Below, one piece after another: positions 37,405-49,757 of a stretch of DNA of 64,000 nucleotides. The first letter of the stretch is position 1, and each line of letters opens with the position of its first letter. A program made the translations under genes and the position numbers. The notes under the pieces were generated by a model. It did no database searches, had not been told where the DNA came from, and was given only the letters and a program-made list of their open reading frames with translations. This DNA is from Sapria himalayana (lineage: Eukaryota; Streptophyta; Magnoliopsida; Malpighiales; Rafflesiaceae), in assembly GCA_029783825.1 (NCBI GenBank), contig JAREIK010012067.1, forward strand, positions 42,474 through 106,473. The letters run 5' to 3'.

Positions 37405-39505
37405 CAATTGTCAATCGACATATCATGAGTATCATCAGCTGCAACATCAAGATCAGTATCATATGGATCATCATCATCAGCAATCAACTACTCCGCTATC
37501 ATAGTGGATGCGGCTACAGTCCCTATCCCAGTCCCAGCTCCAGCACGATCATGGATGCTAAACCTCGAACCCTCCCAATCCTTCAAACAAGCTAATGCCT
37601 CAACAATATCTGGACATAATCTCGATCTCCTATCCAAAATCACATTCACTACAATAGAAAAAATAGACTCCGATGCTATGCTCGACACCAGAGAAGTCAG
37701 TAGATCCCGTGCCATCCAAGATAGCACGGGAAAGGTGGATTCATATGATTTCTACGGCTATAATATATCAAGATTCTTAGTATCAGAATGTGATAGGATT
37801 GAGTAGTAATCAGTATCTAAGTACCGAGAAACCTCGCTCCTATGTGATGGTCCACCCCTACGTTTCCCCCTCGCTAGCTGAATGGAAAAATCATCATCTC
37901 CGAACTAGGTATCAATGTCCGTAATCACAGTCTCACCACCATCACCACCATACCTAGTATCTTAGTATGTGAACAGGTCAGTCAACTTCTCATGAATGAA
38001 CCCTTCAGGTGGCTAAGTTCATGCACGAGGAAATGTAGGTCAAGGTGTTTTCTACCCCTTCTACCTTAACCCTAGGGTCCATGCATGCAGCGAGGCAATA
38101 AAGAGATGAAACGGTGGACCAGTACTTCAAGTACTTGGTTTCCATCTCTACAACCATATGGCTAAGTGTCGGGTCAGCTCGATACTTCGTAAACATGCTA
38201 CTAATGTTGCATATGCACCGGAGTGCAATGCAAGTAGTGGGTGTATAAACCGACGAACACATGTTCGTCGTGTCATAAAAAATCTTCAGGAATTTCATAT
38301 ATGAAATTTATGAAGCGTAGCAATATCGTCAATAATAAGTTTGTCACTCTTACTATTGACGTAGTCGGATATCACGTGTTCGTATCCAACACATGATTCT
38401 AACATCAGGTACGTGTAATTCCAATGATGTCACACATCCGATTGGAATTTCTTCTTCTTAAGATTCGCAAACAAACAGAGACTACCAAACTCTTGTTGTC
38501 TGCAAGGAGTGCGAATATATTTTAGTGCATTACAAATATTATCCAACGCGGGGGAACACACCTTCATTCCCACTTGAACAATCAGGTTAATCACGTGATA
38601 CATGCATCTGACATGAAAAATCTTTCATAATGGCGCGTCTCTAATATTCCTAACAAACATATTGATTGTTACTCCATAATTAGATGCTTTATCATATGTG
38701 AGACTAAAAATTTTATTTTGAATTTTATATTCTCTAAAGATTTTCATCATACACTCAAAAATGGTCGGGCCATCATGAGGATGAAGAATCTCAGAGAATC
38801 CTAAAATTTTTTTATTCATAGTCTAGTTAGAATCTATATAGTGGCTGGTGAGACATGCATAAGATGATTCATTTTCACTTGTCCAGATATACGTCACGGA
38901 CACCACTCCACTATATGCCATAAATTCATTAATTATTTTTTGTTTTTCTAACTTATATATCTTTAGTATGTCATTCCTAGATGTGGACCTAGGAATCCTA
39001 CGATAAGCAGGCTGAAAATATGTTTGCATGATGTGCACTACCCTTAGATCTTCCGAAAATCTGATTGGAAGACCCATCAATGTGATAAGTCTGGTCATGC
39101 CGTCCCTACCCAACTCGCTAGAGTATATGAAAGGAGTAAACTTTAAGACTGAACTCGATCTAGTCTCAAAAAATACAGTGCCAAGTTGGGTTTGCGTAGG
39201 ATCTAATGGACCATATTTTTTGGTGCATAATTCGGCATGCCTCTTAAGGTGCCTAGTCCCAAATGAACTATTACATGTTAAATATCCCAGACAATATTTG
39301 CACTGTGTCATTTCTTGTTCCTCACCCCTAACATTTTTGGTTTTATTATATTAAAATGTGTCCAAACTACAGAAGTGCTCCTAGTTTTTTGTTTTTTAGA
39401 AGTTTGGGTTGAGACGACTGGAGAAACCAAAGTTTCAGCAACCTCAGACCTATGTGTAATATTTTCATTTTCTAAATTTAAATATGTTTCATTAGTATTT
39501 GACAT
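37405..39505 (-). pseudogene. hAT transposase remnant (BED zinc finger, RNase H-like core, hAT C-terminal domain)
   Basis: The first 65 codons (39505-39311) hold a Ser/Thr-rich lead and KKQKTRSTSVVWTHF, the start of a BED finger. A frameshift leads to QCKYCLGYLTCNSSFGTRHL with the following His and Cys, completing the finger. The next 160 codons reach YIDSN, where Trp has become a TAG stop (near 38820). The core continues with KKILGFSEIL, IFSLTYDKASN, CMYHVINLIVQVGMKV, YLMLESCVGYEHVISDYVN and SSLYCLAACMDPRVK. The C-terminal dimerisation domain (37727-37550) reads MARDLLTSLVSSIASESIFS, then RRSRLCPDIVEALACLKDWE. An acidic tail follows and ends near 37405. At least four stops or frameshifts show it is inactive. 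The domain order and motifs match plant DAYSLEEPER/RICESLEEPER-type transposases. Confidence 0.93.
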
Positions 39506-39869
39506 TTTTAAGGATTTTTGTTATTTAGAATAATTATTTAGAGACTAGAAGACTAATTTTGATATTTTCAATTGGTCTAGAGAGAGAAACTATAGAGTGA
39601 GTGAGAGAAAGTAAAAAAAACTTAAAATAAATTACCCGGTAAAATCAGTGAGGTCAATCACGTGCACGGTGCACCATAGTCAATCTCAAAGTTCAAAACT
39701 CGAGTTGAAATTCTTGAAAATCCAAGCCGAATGCCAAAATCTCGAGTTCCGAGAGAGAGGAGCAAGATTTTTGAGAGAGAAAATGAGAGATTTGAGAGAA
39801 AATATGTTTATGAAAAACATAAATGTTAAAGATAGGGGGTGGAATTTATAGATTAAAGAAAATTTCGTG

Positions 39870-40006
39870 CTGGTGTGCCGTGCCGTGGGCACCGAACCGT
39901 GCCGGATCAGGCACGGCACGGCACGACCCGTGCCTTACCCGGGCATGGCCGAACCATGCCGTGCCTCGTGCCAGGCCGGGCCGGGCAGGCCCGGTTGACA
40001 CCTCTA
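39870..40006 (-). repeat. hAT 5' terminus with GC-rich palindromic subterminal block
   Basis: About 135 bp of CCGTGCC / GGCACGG words in both orientations, ending GGTTGACACCTCTA at 40006. The GC-rich inverted words can pair into hairpins and stand out sharply from the AT-rich surroundings. Such blocks sit just inside hAT ends. Confidence 0.85.
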
Positions 40007-40467
40007 ATATAGATAGATAGTTAGATAAACAAATATATAGAAAACTAGATAGATAGATATATAGATAGACAAATAGATAGACATATAGTTAGATAGATTG
40101 GTAAACACATAGATAGATAGATAGATAGATAGATACATATACAACTAGATGGATTGATATATAGATAGATAGATAAATAGATAGACTAATTGATTGATTG
40201 ACAGATAGATAAAAAGATAGATAGATAGGTAGGTAGATAAATAAATAGATAGATAGAGAGATAAATAGATAGTTGGACAAAAAGATAGAAAGAAAAATAG
40301 ATATATTGATAGAAATATAGACAAATAGATAGACAGATTGATTGATTGACAGATAGATAGATTGATTGATAGACAGATAGACAAATATATAGATATGTAG
40401 ATAGATAGATAGATAGAGAGATAGAGATATAAATAGATAGATAGATATATTGATATGTAGATATTTT

Positions 40468-40515
40468 GATTGATAGATTGATAGATTGATAGATTGATAG
40501 ATTGATAGATTGATA
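40468..40515 (+). repeat. Perfect (GATTGATA)6 octamer run
   Basis: Six exact copies of an 8-bp unit made of one variant and one normal tetramer. It shows a mutated unit re-amplified with its neighbour. Confidence 0.95.
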
Positions 40516-43142
40516 GATATAGATAGAAAGATAGATAGAATGATAGACATATAGATAGACAGATTAATAGACAAAATAATAGATAGATTAATAGATTGGT
40601 TGATATATAGATTTAAAGAAGATTGATAGACAAATTGATAGAGAGAATGATAGACAGATTGAAAGACAAATTGAATGACAGATAGATAGATAAATAGATA
40701 GATAGACAAATTGATAAAAATATAGATATATAGATAGATAGACAGATAGAAAGATAGATATATAGAAGGATTATTATACAAATAAAGTGACAAATAGATT
40801 GACAGATAGATAGACAAATAGATAAATAAAAATATATTTGAATATATAGACATAAATAGACAGAAAGATATACTAATAAATAAACACTATATAGATAGAA
40901 AGATAAATAGAAAGATAGATAGACATTTAGATAAAAAGATAGATAGATAGATAGATCAATAGATAAATAGATAGATAGATAGAAAATAGATAGATAGATA
41001 GACAGATATATTGATTGATTGATATACAAATATATAGATAAATATAAAGAAAGATTAATAGATAAATAGATAAATAGATAAATAGATAGATAGATAGTCA
41101 GATTGATAATTTGTTTGAAAGTTAGATTGAAAGATAGATTGATATATAGTTTGATAGCCAAATTGATACACAGATTAATAGACAGATTGGTAAATATATT
41201 GAAAAATTGATATATTGATAGAATTATAAATTGATAGATAGATAAATAGATATTTAGATAAATAGATAGATAGACAGATAGATGGAAAATAAATAAATAT
41301 ATAGTTAGATAGAAAAATAGATAGGCAAAAGGATATAAAAAAATATAGATAGATTGATTGATAAACATATAGATATACACATAGATTGACAGATAGATTG
41401 ATAGATAGATAGTCAGCTAAATAAACACAGACATTTAGATAGATAGATCGATCGATAGATAGATAGATAGTAATATAGAAATATAGACAAATAGACAAAT
41501 AGATAGTTATATAGATAGATAGATTGATTGATTGATAGACAGATAGATAGTCAAATAGATAAATAGAGATAGTAAAATGGAAATATAGACAGATAGATAA
41601 ATAGATAGGTATATAGATAGATAGATTAATAGATAGATAGATAGTCAGATAGACAAATAGACATATAGATAAATAGACAGACAGACAGGCATACAGATAG
41701 ATAAGTAAATAAATAGAAAGATAGATATATAGATAGAAAGCCAGAAACATAGACATATAGATAGACAGATTAATAGACATAATAATAAACAGATTTATAG
41801 ATAGATTTATAGAGAGATTGATAGACAACTTGATAGACATATTGATAGAAAGATGATAGGTAGAATGTAAGACCTATTGAAAGACCAATAGATAGATAGA
41901 TAGATAGTCAACTTAATAAAAAGGTAGATAGACAGATAATATAGAGAGATAAATAGATAGATTATTTTTTAGATAAATTGATAGATAGATTGAGAGATAG
42001 ATTGAAAAATAGATAGATAGATAGATAGACAAATATATAGTCATATAGATAGACATATAGATATATTGAAAGATAAATAGAATGATATATAGATAAATAT
42101 AATGATAGATAGGCTGAAAGATAGATCCACTGATAGATAAATATATAAATAGACAGATAGATAGATAAAAAGATTGTTACAATGATAGATAGATAGATAG
42201 ATAAAAAATATATATAGATAGATAGATAAATAGATAGATAGAAGCATAGATAGCCAAATCGATAGGCAAATAAATAAATAGATTAAAAATTAGATAGGCA
42301 AATAGATAATCAAAGTTATAATTAGATTGAAAGAGAGATTGAGAAACATATTTATAGCCAAATTGAAGCCAAAATGTAGACAGATTGATAGGAAAATTGG
42401 TAGACAAATTGGTAGATAGATTGTTAGATATATTTATATACAGAAATATATACATATGGATAGTCATTTATATAGATAGATAGACAGACAGGTAAAAAAT
42501 AGATAGATAGATAGACAAAAAGATAGATAGAAATATAGATAGAAAAATAGAACAATAGATAGATAGATAGATAAATAGATAAATAGATATATAGATATAG
42601 ATAGATAGATAAATAGAGATACAGATAGACAAAAAAGATAGGCCGATAGATAGATAGATAAATAGATACATAGATAGAAAGATTGATAGATTGATTAATT
42701 GATTGAGTGATAAATAGACAGATAGATAGATAAGATAAAGATAGACAGATAGATAGATAGACAGACAAAAAGACAAATAGATAGATAGACAAATAGGTAG
42801 ACATATTGAAAGAAAGATAACTAGACGAATAAACTTATAGATAGACAAACATATAGATAGACATATAGATAGATAGATATACAAACAGAAAGACAAATAG
42901 ATAGATAGACAGTTTGATAGATAGATAGATATATAGACAATTAAAAAACATATAGACATATAGATAGATTGACAGATCTAAAGAAAGACAAATGGATAGT
43001 AAGATAAACATATAGATTGATAGGTAGATAGACAAAAGATAGATATACAAATATTTATATAGACAGATAGATAGACAGACAAATAAAGAAAAAGATAGAA
43101 AACTAGTTATAGATAGACAGACAGACAGAAAGATAGAGAAAT

Positions 43143-43227
43143 AGATAGACAGACATACAGATAGCCAGACAAATAGATAGATAGACAGACAGATGAGATA
43201 GATAGACAGACATACCGATAGCCAGAC

Positions 43228-43258
<31 letters not shown>

Positions 43259-43260
43259 TA
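43143..43260 (+). repeat. 57-bp tandem duplication in a GACA-rich part of the array
   Basis: Two near-identical copies aligned on GACAGACATAC at 43148 and 43205, both followed by a shared AGATAGCCAGACA-type word. It is a higher-order unit of about 14 tetramers. Confidence 0.88.
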
Positions 43261-45415
43261 GATAGATAAATTGATAGGAAGATAGATTGATAGATTGATA
43301 AACAAATAGATAGATAGATAGATAAACATATAGATAGAAAGATAGACAAATAGATATATAGACAGATAGATAGACTGATAGACTATAGATAACATACATA
43401 TAAAGAAACATATATACAGATAGATAGACAAACAAATAGATAAATAGATAGATAGAAATTATAAAGATAGATAAACATATAGATAGATAGACAGACAGAT
43501 AGATACATAGACATATATACATACAAATAGATAGTCATATAGACAAAGTAATAAATAGAGAGATAGATAGATAGATAGACAGATATATAGACTAACATAT
43601 AGTTAGACAAATAGATAGATAGATACATATATAGATAGATTGACAGACAGATAGACACACAGATAGATAGATAGATATACTTATATACATTCAAATAGAT
43701 AGTTAGATAGACAAATAGATAGACAAATAGATAGTTAGATATATAGATAGAGAGACAAATAGACTAATAAATAGATAGATAGACTGATATATAGATACAT
43801 AGACTGATATATAGATAGATAGATATATAGATAGTTTGAAAGATAGATTAATAGATAGAAGATAGATAGATAGATAGACATAATGATACATAAATAGATA
43901 GATAGATAGTCAGATACATGAATAGGTAGATATACAAATATATAGAATGATAGATAGATAGATCAGATAGATATATAGATTGATAGATTATTATTAAATA
44001 GATAGATACATAGACATAAAGTAGACAAATAGATAGCTAGATAGCTAGTCAGATTAATAGGCATAAAGATAGACATATATATGATAGATAAATAGTTAGA
44101 TAGATTAATAGTAGATTGATAGAGAAATAGATAGATAGATAGATTGATATATTGACAAATAGACAAATAGACAGATAGACAATTAGATAGATAGATAGAT
44201 TATCAATTAATGAAACAGATAGACAAATAGATAGATATATAATTAGATAAATAGATACCTAGATAGACAAATGGATAACATACATATTGATTAACAAATA
44301 TACAGATAAATAAATAGACTGTTAAATAAATAGATAGGCAGATAAATACATATATAGATAGATATATAGATATATAAAAAAATAGAAAATTAGGTAGATT
44401 ATTAGATTGATTGATTGATTGATTGATTCAGAGATATATAGATAGATTGATAAATTGATTGATAGAAAGATAGATAGACAAATAAATCAGCACATAGATA
44501 AAAAAGATAGAAATATAGACAAATATATAGACAGATAGATAGAAAGATAGATAGATAAATAAACTGACCGATAGACATATAAATAGCTAGATAGATAGAC
44601 TAATAGATAGGCAGATAGATAGATAGATAGATAAACATATAGATAGATAGAAATATAAATAGATCGATAGATAGACATACAAATAGATACAAAGATTGAT
44701 AATTTGATAGATATAATGATTGATAGACATAATGATATGTATATTGATATACAAATTGATTGGCATATTGATATATAGATTGATTGAAAAATAGTTAGAT
44801 AGATTGTTAGACAAATATATAGATAAATAGATAGAGAGATAGAAAGATAGACAAATGGATAGGCAGATAGAGAGATATGGATATTGAGATATAGATAGAT
44901 AGATAGATAGGTAGAAATATAGCAAGATATATAGACAAACAGATAGATAAATAGATAGATAGATTGATTGATTGATTGAAAGATATAGAAATTCATAAAC
45001 AAATAGTTAGATAGATAGATAGTTAGATAGTTAGATCGAGAGATAGATAGAAAGATAAATAAATAGATATATTAACAGACATATAGAAAGGTAGATATAC
45101 TTACAGATAGAGAGGTAGATATGCTGACAGATAGAAAAATAGGTAGAAAGACATATATATATATATATATATTGACAGATTAATAGACAACTAGATAAAT
45201 AGACAAATTGAAACACAAATAGAAATATAGTTAGACATACAGATAGACAGACAGATAGATAATTAGTCAGTTTATTATACAAATAGATAGACATATAGAT
45301 TGAATTATTGATTGATTGATAGATACATAGATAAATAGGAAGATTAATAATTTGATTAAGAACTAGATATAAAAAAAGATGAATAGATAGATAAATAAAT
45401 AAATAGATATATAGT

Positions 45416-46275
45416 TTCTCTTAGCAGTAGGGATAGAAAAAGAAGAATCCGCAATAGATCAAGTGCCTGTAGAGCCTATTTTTGCTGTTTTCATACAGTT
45501 TGGGTTGTGTTAAAGCTGCTGCACGAAAGCTACTAAATGGAAGTTGTTATGCTACTGTGCTGTGGTACGAAAACTGCTGGATTGCAGTGATGCGGTGCTA
45601 CAGAGCTGTAGGAAAGCTACTGGTCTCCTGTGTGCTGTGCTACTGTGGTGATATAGTTGCTGTGCTGATGTGCTGCTGTGTTGCTGTGTTGTGCTGCTGC
45701 GCTCCTGTGCTGCGGTGCTGAAAGTTGTTGTGCTACTATATGAAGGCTGTTGTGCTGCTGTATGAAGGTGCCTTGCAGCAGTATGAAGGTTGCCATGAAA
45801 AGTTGCTGTGAATAGAGTAAAGATGCTGTAGAAAAGGCTGTTGTGTTGCTGTGAAAGAATCTGCAAAGAAGGAGTTTGTCTAACTTGTGGGATAGAATGG
45901 AGTAAAGATGCTGTAACAAAAAATAGAAGAATCGATAGCCTTGGAGTAAAGTTGCGGGACAAGAATGGAGCCTCCTAAAGCTCAAACAGGAACACAACAC
46001 TCTAATCAATAGAAAAAGCAACAAGGGATTAACATCAAAATTTATTCTCCCAAAAACAGATTTCTTCACCACTTGGAAATAAGGAAAGAAGAATATAAAT
46101 AGCCCTACAATCCTTTGCTTTAATTAAGCTTATGTTTATTGTTGATCGTAGTTGAAAAGTTTACAAAGAGGATAGGAATGGGTGTAAGAGGGGAGGGGTA
46201 GATATAGTTTTTACAAATGGTATTCCTCCGCCAAAAGAGAGGGCTAAAATTAATAAACAACATTTCCAAAAAAAA
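45416..46275. other. Unclassified insert with CTG-rich low-complexity DNA
   Basis: A GC-richer, non-array segment flanked by GATA DNA. At 45520-45850 the plus strand is dense in GCTGTG and GCTGCTGTG words. A 19-20 bp word, AATGGAGTAAAGATGCTGTA, is repeated near 45810 and 45895. On the minus strand GGGCTATTTATATTC (about 46115-46100) resembles a TATA region and is followed by AATAAA, as in an LTR. The 136-codon minus-strand frame (45962-45552) is Ser/Thr/Gln-rich without a domain. It may be an LTR or leader fragment of an unidentified retroelement. Confidence 0.4.
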
Positions 46276-46390
46276 AATAGACAGACAGATAGACAATAAG
46301 ACAGACAGACAGATCGATAGACACACAAATAGATAAATAGATATATAACTAGATAGACAGATAGACAGACAAACAGACAGATAGTTAGAT

Positions 46391-46445
<55 letters not shown>

Positions 46446-46790
46446 CATAGATAGATAGACAGATAGAAAGATAGATAAATAGAAAATACATTGATAGATA
46501 GATAGAAAGTTAGAAAATTTGATTGATAGAAAGATTGATAAACAGATTAATATATAGATTGATAGATAAATTGATAGATATATTGATATACAAATTGAAA
46601 GTCAAATAGATAGACAGATTGATATATATATATAGATAAATAGATAGATAGATAGATAGACTTAGAGATAGATAGATAATAAATTATTAGACATTAAATA
46701 GATAAATTGATATAGATAGACATACAGATAAATATAGATAGATAAAAAGATAGACAGATAGATATATAGATTGATAGATTTATTGATGGA
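46276..46790. repeat. Degenerate GATA array, block 6
   Basis: About 0.5 kb of GATA/GACA words on the plus strand with a perfect (TA)n at 46392-46439. It is the last block in plus-strand GATA orientation. Confidence 0.95.
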
Positions 46791-48948
46791 ATAATTACTT
46801 ATTATAAATCTATACACGAAATAATTTACCATGCATGATCAATGTGCTTTGAGAATGCATGGTATTTAATAAAACACATTGAGAAAATTTTGCACAATGT
46901 TGTTTCCCTACTTACAATAATGTATAGTCTAGTTGGGTTCTTAGTCTTCTACACCCCCACATTTCTCTATCAAGTGTGCTTTGATTCTACAATCCAATAT
47001 TAGATAGATATAATAAAGTCTTAGTGTAGTTATTTTTTTTCAATAGTACTATTAAACTAAAAATTAATATTAGGCTAATTGAATTAAATAAAGCATCTAC
47101 AATTTTAACAGAATAGAATTACTATGGAATTTATTGGATACCTAATTAAAGTCTAAAAAATATAATTATTTAAGAAAAAAAAACTAAACAAAATTCATCA
47201 TCATTCATCAACAAAAATTATAGCGTCAACAAACTATCAACATGAGCAATGACAACAAAATTAAAGGTTATGGTTAAGCTATACTTCTTGAGAATAATTT
47301 AAGATTTTCACACTATAACCATAGAAAACTAATTAGTAGATAAATTTCCACAGGTACTTTATATTCATCATCTTTACAGGACAAAAATTCTAAAATATAA
47401 AAACCATAAATTAAAATATAAGATATAACTTGAATTTAAAAAATTACAATACCTTGCTCTTCTTCTCCTCTTGTTGTTATTTTCTTCATCCTCTTTTACA
47501 ATTCTTCTTCGAATTTCAAAGCTAGCACAATTTCTATTGATTTGAAATCTATTAAACCTTAAAAAAATCATTAAAATAAAAAAGTTCACACTACCGATTC
47601 ATCATTAACATAGGACTCAACAAAAAAGCACCATTTAACTCACTACCAATTTTAAATTTGTAAAACTCATTACTAATTTCTCATTAAATTATAATGAAAA
47701 TAAACAAAAATCATGTAGAGAGAGAGAGAGAGATGTTCTTTGTTGATATGGATCTTCAAAATGATGTCGCGATGGTTATGTGTTCTGAGAGATGTCCTTT
47801 GTTTGATATAGTTCTTTGAAATGATGATATGATGCTTGTCTGTTCTGAGAGTCAAAGGTTTTTTAGAAGTGAACTGACCTAATTACGTAGAGATGGCCAG
47901 AAGGGGGAGAGATGGGTTAGAGACAGAAAATATTAGAAAACAAAATTATTTTTTATTCAACCATTAATTATATTATTTACTAAATAAATAAATTAATGGG
48001 TAATAGTTGATGAAATTTTTATGGTTATTTTTTATATTAGTATTTAAAAATTAATCAAATCAATTTCAGAAATAAAAAAATTAATTTATGATTATTTATT
48101 AAAAAACATATTATTTTATATAATTATTGATAAATTGTATAAATATATATCCATACAAAATTTATAACATCTCAATTAAATAAAAAATAAATAACCAAGT
48201 AAATAATGAATAAGTAGTTTATCAATAATATTCAAACAACTAATAAAATATCTGACCATAAAAATAAAAATATATAATCTTAACATTATCCAAAAAATAA
48301 AATTAAAAATTAATTACTTACAAATATAACTTACAAAAATAAGACTAAAAATAATTCTAAAAATTTAAAAAAAAGACAAAAGCAACCAAATTTCAACTTG
48401 TATATTACTATAAAAAATAATTTTAGATAATCTTTTAGTAGCTTATCAATATTTTAAAAAAACAAGAAGATATCTTAAGCAAATAATAATTTTTTATACT
48501 ATGATTATTAACTTTTCAGTTAATAATCATACATCTAAGTAATAAGATGAGTTACAAAAATATAGTAAATAACAAATGTTAAGTATCAACAACACTTTTT
48601 TTATAAAAATATTTGTTTACTTCTTTAAAGTAAGCATCATGATAGAGGAGCTCTATCAAGACTCCTAAATGACAATAATAATTGACTTGTCTCCCTCAAT
48701 ACCCAATAATACTCTTGGCCTCATTCATAGATAAAACTACTAATATTTCTATATGATAATCATTTCTTCATATGATATATACATTATAGAGATAATCTCT
48801 TGTGTATGCATACAAGCATCATATTGCACATCACTATTCTCATAGTTTCACATTTATATTAAAGTTTAAACTTTTATATATATGGCATATGATTATATAT
48901 AGGTGTTTTCATATAATGTTGTGTTTAAAATATTTTTTTAAATGCTAC

Positions 48949-48998
<50 letters not shown>

Positions 48999-49408
48999 CT
49001 TTTATAAATATTATATAGTATATATATCACAATTATATAAACATTATAAATATATATATTTATATAAAAATTTATATGTTATATAAATATTTATAAAAAT
49101 GTATATATATTTTATATGTTATATAAATGTTATATAAACTATTATATAAATGGATAGTATTATGTAAATGTTGTATAAATATTTATACATATATATAAAT
49201 ATTTATATATATGTATAAATCTATCAAACATATATTGTTATAATGGAATGAATTAATAATATTTCGTGTTGGGTATATAGATGCAATTTATGATATTTAT
49301 CTGTCTTCATTTATTTATATAACACTGCATATATTTATAAAGTAGGTTTAATGACATCTGTTGCTAAAATTGTAACACACATCAATTATACTATAGTTTA
49401 TACAGATG
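46791..49408. other. AT-rich stretch without recognised genes
   Basis: About 2.6 kb of AT-rich DNA. It contains a pair of diverged 60-bp direct repeats at 47731-47865 (both with CTTTGTT.GATAT and TGTTCTGAGAG), an (AG)n at 47717-47732, (TG)n at 48963-48994, and a TATATAAAT-rich low-complexity zone at 49000-49220. The longest frames are about 70 codons with no domain. It separates the GATA-oriented from the TATC-oriented blocks. Confidence 0.6.
48963..48994 (+). repeat. (TG)n microsatellite
   Basis: About 15 perfect TG units following a short TA run. Confidence 0.95.
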
Positions 49409-49757
49409 TTCTGTCTGTCTAATAGATAAATAGATAGATAATTTTGCCTATCTTTATAACAATATATGTTTAATTAAATAATTTGTATATATGTATAATA
49501 TATATATAGTATATGTACATATTATATTGACAACCATGACATGAAAACTTTATCTTTTTGTGCACTGCTATCAAATATTATAGATATCTATGTATTTTAA
49601 TAAATCTGTATATCTACTACCATCATTATCTATCTATTAGTCAAATATTATAGATAGATAGAGAGATACCCACATACAATATATACTATCTATCTATTTG
49701 TCTATCTATTAATAGATTATAATAACTGATAGATAAATAGATAGATGATTGATTGAT
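49409..49757. repeat. Strand-switch zone with mixed TATC and GATA inverted pairs
   Basis: Three short TATC/TGTC runs are each followed by GATA runs: 49409-49442, 49627-49669 and 49686-49747. The clearest hairpin pairs 49690-49706 with 49728-49744, where 16 of 17 positions are complementary across a 21-base loop. Left of this zone all arrays read GATA; right of it all read TATC. Confidence 0.85.

Larger units (their letters stand above)
36976..40006 (-). mobile_element. hAT-superfamily DNA transposon, decayed
   Basis: A minus-strand SLEEPER-like transposase pseudogene is followed upstream by about 500 bp of 5' flank ending in a GC-rich subterminal block and the terminus TAGAGGTGTCAACCGGGCC (read on the minus strand), a common plant hAT end. 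GATA array lies on both sides in the same orientation, which fits insertion into the array. The 3' terminus is not recognisable in the AT-rich 36976-37300, so the element is truncated or eroded there and no 8-bp target duplication could be confirmed. Confidence 0.82.
40007..45415. repeat. Degenerate GATA array, block 5
   Basis: About 5.4 kb of GATA-family words on the plus strand, starting at the hAT terminus. Locally homogenised variants include (GATTGATA)6 at 40468-40515, GATT runs at 44405-44428 and GACA-rich DNA at 43100-43260. The minus strand has stop-free frames of more than 250 codons with only repeat composition. Confidence 0.97.

Noticed and set aside
45552..45962. A 136-codon minus-strand Ser/Thr/Gln-rich frame
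   Set aside because: It reads through CTG-rich low-complexity DNA, has no domain, and overlaps other open frames on both strands.
47374..47589. A 71-codon minus-strand frame with an Arg-rich end
   Set aside because: No similarity was recognised; the basic stretch comes from a TCTTCTTCTCCTCTTG-type low-complexity patch.
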